Positions 1 through 8,051 of a stretch of 64,000 bases of DNA are shown here, in pieces (position 1 is the first letter of the stretch; every line of letters begins with the position of its first letter). The notes under the pieces were generated by a model. It had not been told where the DNA came from, ran no database searches, and worked only from the letters and a program-made list of their open reading frames with translations. This DNA is from NCEH01 sp040049195 (lineage in GTDB: Bacteria > Pseudomonadota > Alphaproteobacteria > Rhizobiales > Xanthobacteraceae), in NCBI RefSeq assembly GCF_040049195.1, contig NZ_JBDZDL010000001.1. One strand, given 5' to 3'. The position numbers and the translations under genes are program-made.

Positions 1-819
1 CAAGCCGACGCCAAGCGCGTCACCGCGCCGGAAATCTTCGCGCGCAAGGGCGGGGACCCCATCGTCTGCCTGACCTCCTATCACGCCCATACCGCCCAAT
101 TGCTGGATCGCCATGTGGATGTGATCCTCGTGGGCGACAGCCTGGGCATGGTGATGCACGGGCTGGAAACCACCGTGCCGGTCACGGTGGAGATGATGAT
201 CGTGCATGGTCGCGCCGTGGTGCGCGGCACCAAGCGGGCGTTGATCGTCGTGGACCTTCCGTTCGGCAGCTATGAGGCGAGCCCGGTGGAGGCCTTCCAC
301 ACCGCCGCCCGCGTGCTCAAGGAAACCGGCGCCGGCGCGGTGAAGCTGGAAGGCGGCGTGCGCATGGCCGAGACCGTGCGATTCCTGGTGGACCGCGGCG
401 TTCCGGTGATGGGGCATGTGGGCCTCACGCCCCAGGCGATCAACACGCTCGGCTCGTTCAAGGCCCGCGGCCGCGACGATGCGGAGGCCGCCTCCATCGT
501 GGAGGATGCCCGCGCGGTGGCCGATGCCGGGGCCTTCTCCATCGTTCTGGAAGCCATGGCCGAGCCGGTGGCGCGTCGCATCACGCAGGAAATCCCGACG
601 CCGACCATCGGCATCGGCGGCAGCCCCGCCTGCGACGGCCAGATCCTGGTGTTGGAAGACATGCTCGGCCTCGGCCAGCGGGTGCCCAAGTTCGTCAAGA
701 AATATGCCGAGCTGGGCCCGGCCATCGAACAGGCGGTGGCCAATTATGCCGACGAGGTGCGCGCCCGCACCTTCCCCGGCCCCGAGCATACCTATGCGCC
801 CAAGGTGCCGAAGGCGTGA
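1..819 (+). CDS. panB: 3-methyl-2-oxobutanoate hydroxymethyltransferase (5' end cut by window)
   Basis: PanB transfers a hydroxymethyl group from 5,10-methylene-tetrahydrofolate to 2-oxoisovalerate, giving ketopantoate, the first committed step of pantothenate and CoA synthesis in the cytoplasm. The frame is open from base 1; the first visible residues (…KRVTAP…ARKG) match the start of the family, so only a few residues are missing and the stop is intact. Counting from base 1, the acidic residues expected in the active site are present: D46 in VGDSLGM, D85 in VVDLPFG, E117 in KLEGG and E184 in VLEAMA. The 272 visible residues equal the usual family length of about 265-275. The next gene follows closely. 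Confidence 0.97.
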   Translation, partial: QADAKRVTAPEIFARKGGDPIVCLTSYHAHTAQLLDRHVDVILVGDSLGMVMHGLETTVPVTVEMMIVHGRAVVRGTKRALIVVDLPFGSYEASPVEAFHTAARVLKETGAGAVKLEGGVRMAETVRFLVDRGVPVMGHVGLTPQAINTLGSFKARGRDDAEAASIVEDARAVADAGAFSIVLEAMAEPVARRITQEIPTPTIGIGGSPACDGQILVLEDMLGLGQRVPKFVKKYAELGPAIEQAVANYADEVRARTFPGPEHTYAPKVPKA

Positions 820-867
820 GCCGGCTGGCAGGCGGGGGCGCAATCCTTGCCGAAATCGTGACGCACA

Positions 868-891
868 CCCTCTCCCGCCTGCGGGGGAGGG
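868..891. repeat. GC-rich inverted repeat between panB and the beta-lactamase-like gene
   Basis: CCCTCTCCCGC at 868-878 pairs with GCGGGGGAGGG at 881-891, with one G-U wobble. It lies between the panB stop and the preferred ATG at 909, so it would sit in the leader of the downstream gene. There is no T-run, so it is not a classic terminator. Its form resembles dispersed CCCTCTCCC…GGGAGAGGG elements seen in many high-GC proteobacteria. Confidence 0.45.
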
Positions 892-908
892 GCGCGGCGC
901 GGCATGCG

Positions 909-1754
909 ATGCGCGGGTTCGCCCTTCGCGCGCCCGGCGGCACGTGGGCGCTGGCCGCGCTCGCCCTGCCGCTTCTGCTGGCACCGGCGGCTCAGGCGGC
1001 CGAGGATTGCCTTCTGGTGACCGAGCTGAAAAGCGCCCAGGTGGTGGCGAAACAGGGGCTATGCGCAAGCCGCCATTCCCCCGCCTCCACCTTCAAGATC
1101 GCTTTGGCGCTCATGGGCTATGACAGCGGCATATTGAAGAGCGCGACGGCGCCGGTGTTCACCACCGAGCCGGGGCTCGCGGTAGGCGAGGGCGCGCAGA
1201 AGGAGACCTGGGCCGGGCCCCAGACGCCGCAGAGCTGGATGAAGAATTCCGTCGTCTGGTATTCGCAGGTGCTCACCCGCAAGCTCGGGGCCGAGAAACT
1301 CGCCGGCTATGTGAAGGGGTTCGCCTATGGCAATGAGAACCTTTCCGGCGATCCCGGCAAGGACAACGGGCTGATCCGCGCCTGGCTGTCCTCATCGCTC
1401 CAGATCTCGCCGCGCGAGCAGGTCGACTTCCTGCGCAAGATGCTGAAGGGCGAACTTCCCGTCAGCGCCGAGGCCGTCGACAAGACCATCGCCCTGCTCA
1501 AGGCGCCCGAGGAGCCGGCCGGCTATCTGCTCTATGGCAAGACGGGCTCGGGATTCCTGCAGCTGAACGACGGCTCGCTGGACCGGACGCGCCCGTTCGG
1601 CTGGTTCGTCGGCTGGGCGGAGAAGGGCGGACGGACGTTCGTCTTCACGCGCTTCATGTCCCTCGATTTCGCGGTGGATGAATCGCTGGGCCTGCGCGCG
1701 CGCCGGCAGGCGTTGATGGCGCTGGAGCCCGTGCTCCAGGCCCAGGCTCGCTGA
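909..1754 (+). CDS. class D (OXA-type) beta-lactamase-like secreted protein
   Basis: A serine-active-site penicillin-recognising enzyme, expected in the periplasm. Numbered from the ATG at 909 (281 aa), the class D motifs occur in order: STFK at 60-63 with the nucleophile S60, SVV at 114-116, YGN at 140-142, the active-site tryptophan W159 in AWLSSSLQIS, and KTG at 211-213. The N-terminus is a good signal peptide with a likely cut after AQA at residue 30. An in-frame GTG at 816 overlaps the panB stop, but would add 31 residues before the signal peptide, so 909 is preferred. It could hydrolyse beta-lactams or be a housekeeping transpeptidase-like relative; sequence alone does not settle that. 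benE follows 7 bases later. Confidence 0.85.
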   Translation: MRGFALRAPGGTWALAALALPLLLAPAAQAAEDCLLVTELKSAQVVAKQGLCASRHSPASTFKIALALMGYDSGILKSATAPVFTTEPGLAVGEGAQKETWAGPQTPQSWMKNSVVWYSQVLTRKLGAEKLAGYVKGFAYGNENLSGDPGKDNGLIRAWLSSSLQISPREQVDFLRKMLKGELPVSAEAVDKTIALLKAPEEPAGYLLYGKTGSGFLQLNDGSLDRTRPFGWFVGWAEKGGRTFVFTRFMSLDFAVDESLGLRARRQALMALEPVLQAQAR

Positions 1755-1761
1755 GGCGGCC

Positions 1762-2964
1762 ATGGACGCGCCTGCTCAAAACGACCCGCACGGGCAAAGC
1801 CAGGGGCCGGCGCTGCGCCTCTCCGTGGTGGTCGCCGCGCTGGTGGCGGCGCTGGTGGGGTTCGGCGGCACGGTGCCCCTGGTTCTGTCCGCGGCGGTGG
1901 TCCTGGGCGCGACGCCCGAGCAGACCGCATCCTGGGTTGCCGCCGTGTGCCTTGGGGCAGCGGGAAGCACGCTCTATCTCAGTCTGCGCCATCGCATGCC
2001 CATCGTTACGGCATGGTCGACGCCGGGAGCGGCGCTGATCGCCGGCTTTGGCGCCGGCATTGGCATGCAGGCGGCGGTGGGAGCGTTTCTGCTGGCGGCG
2101 GTGCTGGTGATGCTGTGCGCCGCCATCCGTCCGCTGGGCCGCCTGGTCGCCGGGATCCCGGTGAGTGTCGCCGCCGCGATGCTTGCGGGTGTGCTGGCGC
2201 GCTTCGTCATGGCGGTGGCCGATCACGCGGCGGCCAGCCCGGCGCTGGTGCTGCCGTTGCTGGCCCTGTTCTTCCTCGTGCGGCTGTTTTCGCCGAGCTG
2301 GGCGGTGCTTGCTGTCCTCGTCGCCGGAGCCGCCGGCGTGTTCGCCTTCGGGCTCAATGCCCCTTTGACCGGCGGCTGGGAAACGCCGCAGCTCACCCTG
2401 ATGGTGCCGGTGTTCGACCCGGCGGTGATGCTGGGGCTCGGCCTGCCGCTGTTCCTGGTGAGCATGGCGGCACAGAACCTGCCCGGCTTCGCGGTGCTGC
2501 GGGCCTCCGGCTATCAGCCGCCGACCGGTTCGATCCTCGCGGCGACAGGGCTGGCGTCCCTCGTCCTGGCGCCGGTGGGCTCCCATTCGGTGACGCTGTC
2601 CGCCATCACGGCGGCGATCTGCACCGGTAAGGATGCCCATCCGGATCCGGCGAAGCGATTCCTCACCGGGCCGTTCTACGCGCTGTTTTATTTCATCCTG
2701 GCCGGGTTCGGCGCCACCATGGTGGCGGTGTTCGCCGCCCTGCCGCCGGCCTTGATCGCCACCATCGCGGGGCTCGCGCTTCTGTCCCCCCTCACCGGGT
2801 CGCTCACCGCGGCGCTGGCCGAGGAAAAGGGACGGATCGCGGCGGTCGCGACCTTTACCACCACCGTTTCGGGAGTGTCGGCCTTCGGCCTCGGGGCGCC
2901 GGTGTGGGGGCTTCTGGCCGGGTTGCTTCTGCTGTTTCTGGATCATGTGCGGGCAAAACTTTAG
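1762..2964 (+). CDS. benE: BenE-family benzoate/H+ symporter-like transporter
   Basis: An inner-membrane carrier of 400 aa with about a dozen hydrophobic segments. Family-type stretches are visible: TAWSTPGAALI near residue 85, AAQNLPGFAVLRASGYQPP near 235-254, and VGSHSVTLSAITAAIC near 272-287. In the BenE family the closest characterised members import benzoate with protons. No aromatic-degradation genes lie nearby, so the substrate here is uncertain. The gene is 7 bases after the beta-lactamase-like gene and likely shares its transcript. Confidence 0.85.
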   Translation: MDAPAQNDPHGQSQGPALRLSVVVAALVAALVGFGGTVPLVLSAAVVLGATPEQTASWVAAVCLGAAGSTLYLSLRHRMPIVTAWSTPGAALIAGFGAGIGMQAAVGAFLLAAVLVMLCAAIRPLGRLVAGIPVSVAAAMLAGVLARFVMAVADHAAASPALVLPLLALFFLVRLFSPSWAVLAVLVAGAAGVFAFGLNAPLTGGWETPQLTLMVPVFDPAVMLGLGLPLFLVSMAAQNLPGFAVLRASGYQPPTGSILAATGLASLVLAPVGSHSVTLSAITAAICTGKDAHPDPAKRFLTGPFYALFYFILAGFGATMVAVFAALPPALIATIAGLALLSPLTGSLTAALAEEKGRIAAVATFTTTVSGVSAFGLGAPVWGLLAGLLLLFLDHVRAKL

Positions 2965-3084
2965 CCCGGCCGTGCCGTGGTGGCCCGGAAGGGTTTGCCA
3001 CGATGCAGCCGCATGGCTAGTTTACGCGCCCTTAGCCTGGGCTTTGTCCGGGCCCTTTCGGCGCGTGCCTGTTGCGGACCATTC

Positions 3085-3948
3085 ATGACCGACATTTTCC
3101 ACGAGATCGAAGAAGACCTGCGGCGCGACCGGCTGCGCCGGGTATGGGATCGCTTCGGCATCTATTTCATCATTCTGGTGGTCGCGATCATCGCCGCTGC
3201 CGGCGCCTATAGCGCCTATCGCTATTACAGCCTGCAGAAGGCACAGGCGGCCGGCGCCCGTTACGAGGCGGCCAGCACCCTTGCGGACGACGGCAAGGCC
3301 GCCGAGGCGCAGGCTGCCTTCGAGGCGCTGGCCAAGGATGGCCCGGCCGGGTATCGCACCCTGGCGCGGTTCCGCGCGGCGGGCGAACTCGGCGCCAAGG
3401 ACAAGGCGGCCGGGGTTGCCGCGTTCATGGCGCTCGCCAATGACGGCACCCTCGCGCCGGTGCTGCGCGATCTTGCCAGCGTGCGGGCCTCGCTCCTGCT
3501 GGTGGATACGGCGCCGCTAGCGGAGATCAAGGCGCAGCTCCAGCCGCTCGCCGACGGCACGGGCGGCCTGCGCCATTCGGCGCGCGAACTGCTGGCCCTG
3601 GCGCAGTTCAAGGCCGGCAATCTGGCCGATGCCAATAAGACCGCCCAGCAGGCCATCGACGATCCGGAAGTGCCGCTCGGCGTGCGCAACCGCATGGAAT
3701 TGATCCGCACCCTGACCGCCTCTGCCGCCCAGCCGGCGCCGGCTTCGGAAGCCGCGGCCGCAGCCGCCGAGGCGAAGGCGGCGAAGGAAGCGCCCGCCCC
3801 GGCGGCAGTGCCGGCTCCGGCCCCCGGTCCAGCCGCCACCGTACCGGCACCGTCCGCCCCCGCATCCGCCGCCCCGTCCGCACCGGCCCCCGCCGCTCCG
3901 CCCGCTGCCGTTCCCGGCCCGGCGGAAAGCGGCGGCGCCACGAAATGA
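3085..3948 (+). CDS. YfgM-like TPR membrane protein upstream of der
   Basis: Starting at MTDIFHEIEEDL (ATG at 3085), this 287-aa protein has a short charged N-terminus, one membrane segment at about residues 25-45 and a periplasmic helical-repeat domain to about 210. An alanine/proline-rich tail follows. This is the layout of the YfgM/TPR_21 family; E. coli YfgM associates with the Sec translocon and periplasmic chaperones. An upstream in-frame start at 2977 adds 36 residues with no family character. The context (this gene, a lipoprotein, der) parallels the E. coli yfgM-bamB-der order. The A/P-rich tail is low-complexity and probably disordered. Confidence 0.85.
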   Translation: MTDIFHEIEEDLRRDRLRRVWDRFGIYFIILVVAIIAAAGAYSAYRYYSLQKAQAAGARYEAASTLADDGKAAEAQAAFEALAKDGPAGYRTLARFRAAGELGAKDKAAGVAAFMALANDGTLAPVLRDLASVRASLLLVDTAPLAEIKAQLQPLADGTGGLRHSARELLALAQFKAGNLADANKTAQQAIDDPEVPLGVRNRMELIRTLTASAAQPAPASEAAAAAAEAKAAKEAPAPAAVPAPAPGPAATVPAPSAPASAAPSAPAPAAPPAAVPGPAESGGATK

Positions 3949-3959
3949 GGAGCTTCCCC

Positions 3960-4232
3960 ATGAACCGGATGCTGCGCCTGCTTCTCGCCGGCTCCGCCCT
4001 GCTCGCCCTGCTCGCCCTGACCGGCTGCGAGAGCTTCGATTTCGACAAGATCAACCCGTTCCAGGAGCGCAAGACCCCGCTTTCTGGGACGCGCCAGCCG
4101 GTATTTCCCAACGGCGTGCCCGGGGTGACCGCTTCCGCGCCGCTGGACCAGCCCTCCAATGCCAATGTGTCGCTTGACGCGATCTCGGCCGCCAAGCCAA
4201 ATGCCCCTGCGGCCGCGCCGGGCAGCAACTGA
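3960..4232 (+). CDS. small lipoprotein between yfgM-like gene and der
   Basis: A 90-aa protein with a type II signal peptide: MNRMLRLLLAGSALL, a hydrophobic run and the lipobox LTGC, so the mature protein should begin at a lipidated cysteine. The mature part is short and proline-rich and holds a striking stretch, SGTRQPVFPNGVPGV, which resembles what I recall of small lipoproteins at this locus in related bacteria. AGGAG ends 7 bases before ATG 3960, which favours this start over the one at 3945. It occupies the place where bamB sits in E. coli but is far too short to be a BamB propeller. Function unknown; an envelope role is inferred from context. Confidence 0.75.
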   Translation: MNRMLRLLLAGSALLALLALTGCESFDFDKINPFQERKTPLSGTRQPVFPNGVPGVTASAPLDQPSNANVSLDAISAAKPNAPAAAPGSN

Positions 4233-4265
4233 CTCTAGGGCGCGCGTGCGCCGAGCTTAAAAAAC

Positions 4266-5627
4266 ATGTCCTTTACCCTCGCCATCGTCGGCCGGCCCAA
4301 TGTGGGCAAGTCGACCCTGTTCAATCGTCTCGTGGGCAAGAAGCTCGCGCTGGTGGACGACCGCCCCGGCGTCACTCGCGATCGCCGCGAGGGCGATGCA
4401 CGGCTCGGCGATCTGTCGTTCCGCATCGTCGATACGGCGGGGCTGGAGGAAGCCGACCCGGCGAGCCTGGAAGGGCGGATGCGGGCGCAGACCGAAGCGG
4501 CCATCGGCGATGCCGACGCGCTGCTGTTCATGGTGGATGCGCGCGCCGGCCTCACGCCCACCGATCGCGCCTTCGCCGCCCTGGCGCGCAAGTCCGGCAA
4601 GCCGACCATCCTCGTCGCCAACAAGAGCGAGGGGAAAGCCGGAGAAGCGGGCTCGATGGAAGCCTATGCGCTCGGCCTCGGCACGCCGATCCCGCTTTCC
4701 GCCGAGCACGGCGAAGGCCTCTCGGACCTTTACGACGCCATCTGCGACGCCCTTCCCGCTCACACCATGAAGCCGGAAGATGCCGAGGACGAGCGCGAGG
4801 AAACCGATGAGGAGCGGGCCAAGCGCCCCATCAAGGTCGCAGTGCTCGGTCGCCCCAACGCGGGCAAGTCCACGCTCATCAATCGCCTGCTGGGCGAAGA
4901 CCGGCTGCTGACCGGGCCGGAAGCGGGCATCACCCGTGATTCCATCTCGGTGGAAGTGGAATGGCGCGGCCGCCGGCTCGACGTGTTCGATACCGCCGGC
5001 CTGCGCAAGCGCGCGCGCATCGACGACAAGCTGGAGAAGCTCTCCGCCGCCGATGCCCTGCGCGCCATGAAGTTCGCCGAGGTGGTGGTGGTGCTGATTG
5101 ACGCCACGCGGCCCTTCGAGGAGCAGGATTTGCGCATCGCCGACCTGGTGGAGCGCGAGGGCCGGGCGATCGTGATCGGGTTCAACAAGTCCGATCTCGT
5201 GCCCGATACCGGCCTCATGAGCCGACTGCGGGAAGAGGCAGACCATCTGCTGCCGCAGATCAAGGGCGTGCCGATCATCCCCATTTCCGGGCTCACGGGG
5301 CGCGGGCTGGACCGGCTGGTGGACGCGATTGCGGAAACCTACCGGGTGTGGAACATCCGCATTCCCACCAACCCGCTCAACCGCTTCCTGCAGCAGGCAA
5401 CCGACACCCATCCGCCGCCGGCGGTCTCCGGCAAGCGGCTTAAGATCCGCTACATGACGCAGGCGAAGGCGCGTCCGCCGAGCTTCGTCATCTTCTGCTC
5501 CCGCACCGACGCCGTGCCGGACAGCTATCTGCGCTATCTTTCGAACAGCCTGCGCGAGGCGTTCGATCTGCCGGGTGTGCCGATCCGCATAACCTTGCGC
5601 GAAAAGGCCAATCCCTACGCCTCCTGA
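4266..5627 (+). CDS. der: ribosome-associated GTPase Der (EngA)
   Basis: Der is a double GTPase needed for maturation of the 50S ribosomal subunit. This 453-aa protein has two G domains. The first has GRPNVGKS at 9-16, DTAGL and VANKSE. The second has GRPNAGKS near 193-200, DTAGLRKR and FNKSD. A C-terminal KH-like domain follows. The first G4 motif is NKSE rather than NKxD, a variation seen in Der proteins. The last 13 bases overlap the end of the convergent hxlR-type gene. Confidence 0.98.
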   Translation: MSFTLAIVGRPNVGKSTLFNRLVGKKLALVDDRPGVTRDRREGDARLGDLSFRIVDTAGLEEADPASLEGRMRAQTEAAIGDADALLFMVDARAGLTPTDRAFAALARKSGKPTILVANKSEGKAGEAGSMEAYALGLGTPIPLSAEHGEGLSDLYDAICDALPAHTMKPEDAEDEREETDEERAKRPIKVAVLGRPNAGKSTLINRLLGEDRLLTGPEAGITRDSISVEVEWRGRRLDVFDTAGLRKRARIDDKLEKLSAADALRAMKFAEVVVVLIDATRPFEEQDLRIADLVEREGRAIVIGFNKSDLVPDTGLMSRLREEADHLLPQIKGVPIIPISGLTGRGLDRLVDAIAETYRVWNIRIPTNPLNRFLQQATDTHPPPAVSGKRLKIRYMTQAKARPPSFVIFCSRTDAVPDSYLRYLSNSLREAFDLPGVPIRITLREKANPYAS

Positions 5628-6067
5628 GGCATCGGCAGCAGGATCGTATCCTGCGGCTTCAGGGATTTTCCCGCGGCGTCCCGCACTTCGAGCGGGGCGA
5701 GGGGCTTGCCGCAGGCGGCGTCCACCAGCGGCGGAAAGTGCTCGCCGCTGGAGAAGCCGTGCTTCTCGCCCCATTGGCGCAGGGCGATGACCACCGGAAA
5801 CAGGTCGCGGCCCTTCTGCGTCAGCACGTAATCGTTGAACGCGCTGCCGTCCGCAGCTGGAACGCTCGCCAGAATATCGGCCGCCAGGAGCGTTTTCAGC
5901 CGCGCCGAGAGAATGTTCTTGGCGACCCCCAGGCTCTTCTGAAACTCCCCGAACCGGCGCTTGCCCAGGAAGGCATCGCGCACGATCAGCAGCGACCACC
6001 AATCCCCCACCACATCCAGGGTTCGGGCGATGGGGCAGCTCGCCTCGTCCATTCGCGTGCGTTTCAT
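5615..6067 (-). CDS. HxlR-family winged-helix transcriptional regulator
   Basis: A 150-aa protein with the HxlR signature CPIARTLDVVGDWWSLLIVRD near residues 11-31, followed by the winged-helix motif RRFGEFQKSLGVAKNILSARL. HxlR proteins are dimeric DNA binders that often respond to reactive or aromatic compounds and commonly control a divergent oxidoreductase gene. Here an SDR gene is divergent, separated by an AT-rich gap holding a GTTTCA-N3-TGAAAC repeat. The effector is unknown. The 3' end overlaps der by 13 bases. Confidence 0.92.
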   Translation of the reverse strand: MKRTRMDEASCPIARTLDVVGDWWSLLIVRDAFLGKRRFGEFQKSLGVAKNILSARLKTLLAADILASVPAADGSAFNDYVLTQKGRDLFPVVIALRQWGEKHGFSSGEHFPPLVDAACGKPLAPLEVRDAAGKSLKPQDTILLPMPQEA

Positions 6068-6123
6068 GGCTTCTTCCTCGGCGCGCGACAGAACGCATTT
6101 CCATGACGTTCGTCATCAAATTG

Positions 6124-6138
6124 GTTGCATTATAAAAC
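6124..6138. promoter_or_regulatory. degenerate operator-like repeat (upstream copy)
   Basis: GTTGCA-TTA-TAAAAC is an imperfect version of the clear repeat at 6162-6176 and starts 38 bp before it. Both lie in the AT-rich gap between the divergent hxlR-type and SDR genes. Possibly a second HxlR half-operator pair; weak on its own. Confidence 0.3.
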
Positions 6139-6161
6139 TAAAAGCGCTAGAGGTCCATCTA

Positions 6162-6176
6162 GTTTCAATATGAAAC
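6162..6176. promoter_or_regulatory. inverted repeat, candidate HxlR-type operator
   Basis: GTTTCA-ATA-TGAAAC is a perfect 6-bp inverted repeat with a 3-base centre, 18 bases before the SDR start codon. Its position in the divergent gap is where an HxlR regulator would repress its own gene or the SDR. Confidence 0.5.
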
Positions 6177-6194
6177 CAAAATATGGAGTGTCAG

Positions 6195-6968
6195 ATGCGT
6201 CTCTCAGGCAAGCGCGCCCTCATCACCGGCGGCAACAGCGGCATCGGGCTGGCCACCGCCCGCCTGTTCATTCGCGAGGGCGCGAAGGTGGCGATCACCG
6301 GCCGCAACCAGGAGACCCTGGACGCCGCCGTCGCTGAACTCGGGCCCAACCTGCTGGCCTTGAAGGCGGACGTGGCGGATTTTGCCGCGACCACCGCCGC
6401 CGTGAAGCGGGCGGCAGACGCCTTCGGCGGGCTGGACATCGTGTTCGCCAATGCCGGCATCGGCGGTTCAACACCGCTCGGCCAGACGAGCGTCGAGACC
6501 TTCGAGAGCATCCTCAGCACCAATCTGATAGGCGTGTTCTTCACCGTGCAGGCGGCCGAGCCCTTCCTCGCCAAGGGCGGGTCGGTGGTGCTGAACGGTT
6601 CGGTGCTGGCCGTGCTCGGCGCGCCCAACTGGTCGGCCTATGCGGCCAGCAAAGCCGGCGTGCGGGCCATGTCGCGGGTCCTGGCGTCGGAACTCGCCCC
6701 GCGCGGCATCCGGGTGAACGTGGTGGTGCCCGGCGCGGCGCGCACGGCCATTTGGTCCCCCATGGCGCCCACGCAGGAAGCGCGCGAGGCCCTCGACGCC
6801 GGCCTTGCCCGATCGATCGCGCTCGGCCGGGTCGGCGAGGCGGAGGAAGTGGCGAATACGGTGCTTTTCCTGGCCTCCGATGATGCGTCCAACATCACCG
6901 CTGCCGAGATCGTGGTGGACGGCGGCACGACGGGCGCTCCCTTCGGCGCGCCGATCTATCGCGGCTGA
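6195..6968 (+). CDS. SDR-family oxidoreductase
   Basis: A classical short-chain dehydrogenase/reductase of 257 aa. It has the Rossmann motif GGNSGIG near residue 11, NAG, an active-site serine before YAASK (catalytic Tyr-x3-Lys), and the C-terminal DGG stretch. ATG 6195 has GGAG at 6185-6188 with a 6-base spacer and begins at MRLSGKRALITGG; an ATG at 6183 would add four residues. It is divergent from the HxlR regulator, which probably controls it. The substrate cannot be read from the sequence. Confidence 0.92.
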   Translation: MRLSGKRALITGGNSGIGLATARLFIREGAKVAITGRNQETLDAAVAELGPNLLALKADVADFAATTAAVKRAADAFGGLDIVFANAGIGGSTPLGQTSVETFESILSTNLIGVFFTVQAAEPFLAKGGSVVLNGSVLAVLGAPNWSAYAASKAGVRAMSRVLASELAPRGIRVNVVVPGAARTAIWSPMAPTQEAREALDAGLARSIALGRVGEAEEVANTVLFLASDDASNITAAEIVVDGGTTGAPFGAPIYRG

Positions 6969-6992
6969 GTGCGCGCGGGTACTGGAACGCGC

Positions 6993-7007
6993 TTAACGGA
7001 CGGTGAA
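6993..7007. promoter_or_regulatory. CtrA-like site (one mismatch) upstream of L,D-transpeptidase
   Basis: TTAACGGACGGTGAA reads TTAA-N7-TGAA, one base from the alphaproteobacterial CtrA consensus TTAA-N7-TTAA. It lies about 40 bases before the likely start of the L,D-transpeptidase gene. Single-mismatch sites occur by chance, so this is tentative. Confidence 0.3.
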
Positions 7008-7046
7008 CCCGGCTCCCTTACCTTCCTGCCCAAACCGACGAACGGG

Positions 7047-8051
7047 ATGGGTGCGATGGGTGCGGGGATGATCATCAACCGGAGGGTCGCCTTGCGCGCC
7101 CTCTGCGGCGTGGGCGTGGGCCTCGTGTCCACGTCCCTGTTTCCGGTGCGCGCGGCCGACGATCCCGACGAGGTGGCGATCCGCGATCTGAAGCCGGGCA
7201 CCTATATCTGGTATCCCGAGCGCGCGCCCGAGGGGCTGGTGGCGATCGTGGTGTCGCTGCCGGAGCAGCGATGCTTCGTCTACCGCAACGGCGTGCGCAT
7301 CGGCGTATCGACCGTCTCGACCGGGCGCGAGGGTCACGACACGCCGACCGGGGTATTCACCATCCTCGACAAGGACGTGGACCACCATTCCTCGGTCTAT
7401 AACGATGCCGCCATGCCCTATTCCGAGCGGCTCACCTGGTCGGGCGTGGCGCTGCACGCGGGCGGGCTTCCCGGCTATCCGTCCTCCCACGGCTGCGTGC
7501 ACCTGCCGCTTGCCTTCGCGAAGCTGCTGTTCTCGGTCACCCAGGTGGGAACGCCGGTGATCATCGCCGATAGCCACAGCGGGCCAACCGATGTGCTCGA
7601 TCCGGGCCTGGTCCTGCCTGCCGATGTGGACAAGATGTTCGATGCGGACGCCAAGCCGATCCTGGTGGCCGCGGCCGGCGATCCGGTCTCGCTCGTTGCC
7701 AGCGGCGCGGACCGCAAGCTGATCGTGTTGCGGGGCGGGGCGGTGGTGCTGGAAGGCGCGATCACCGTTCAGGACCCGACGAAACCACTCGGCAACGTGG
7801 TTTACATGCTGACGGCCGACGGCGTCGGGCGCACGCCGCGCTGGATGGCCGTGAGCTATGAAGGAAACGGCGCGCAGCCGGGCCTTGCCCAGGAGGCCCT
7901 CTCGCGTATCGTGGTGGACCCCGCGATCAACCGGGATCTGAGTGCCATGCTGAGCCCCGGCGCCACTTTGCTCGTGACCGACCTGCCGGCCCATCCGGGA
8001 ACGCGCACCGACAAGGATTTCGTCATCCTCACCCGCAAGGGAACGGTATGA
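7047..8051 (+). CDS. L,D-transpeptidase (YkuD domain)
   Basis: A periplasmic peptidoglycan cross-linking or lipoprotein-anchoring enzyme. Numbered from ATG 7047 (334 aa), the YkuD motif is complete: H137 in HAGGLPGY and the catalytic C150 in SHGCVHLP. The N-terminus carries a twin-arginine-free signal peptide ending near PVRA. Three in-frame ATGs (7047, 7056, 7068) could each start the gene; none has a strong ribosome site. The C-terminal half (from about residue 190) is an extra domain with no motif I recognise. It overlaps mepA by ATGA, so the two peptidoglycan enzymes are likely co-translated. Confidence 0.9.
   Translation: MGAMGAGMIINRRVALRALCGVGVGLVSTSLFPVRAADDPDEVAIRDLKPGTYIWYPERAPEGLVAIVVSLPEQRCFVYRNGVRIGVSTVSTGREGHDTPTGVFTILDKDVDHHSSVYNDAAMPYSERLTWSGVALHAGGLPGYPSSHGCVHLPLAFAKLLFSVTQVGTPVIIADSHSGPTDVLDPGLVLPADVDKMFDADAKPILVAAAGDPVSLVASGADRKLIVLRGGAVVLEGAITVQDPTKPLGNVVYMLTADGVGRTPRWMAVSYEGNGAQPGLAQEALSRIVVDPAINRDLSAMLSPGATLLVTDLPAHPGTRTDKDFVILTRKGTV

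Noticed and set aside
4257..6119. Long open frame (620 codons) on the minus strand across der
   Set aside because: It covers a certain der gene on the other strand, has no familiar motif and is rich in Arg/Gly/His, as expected of a shadow frame in high-GC DNA.
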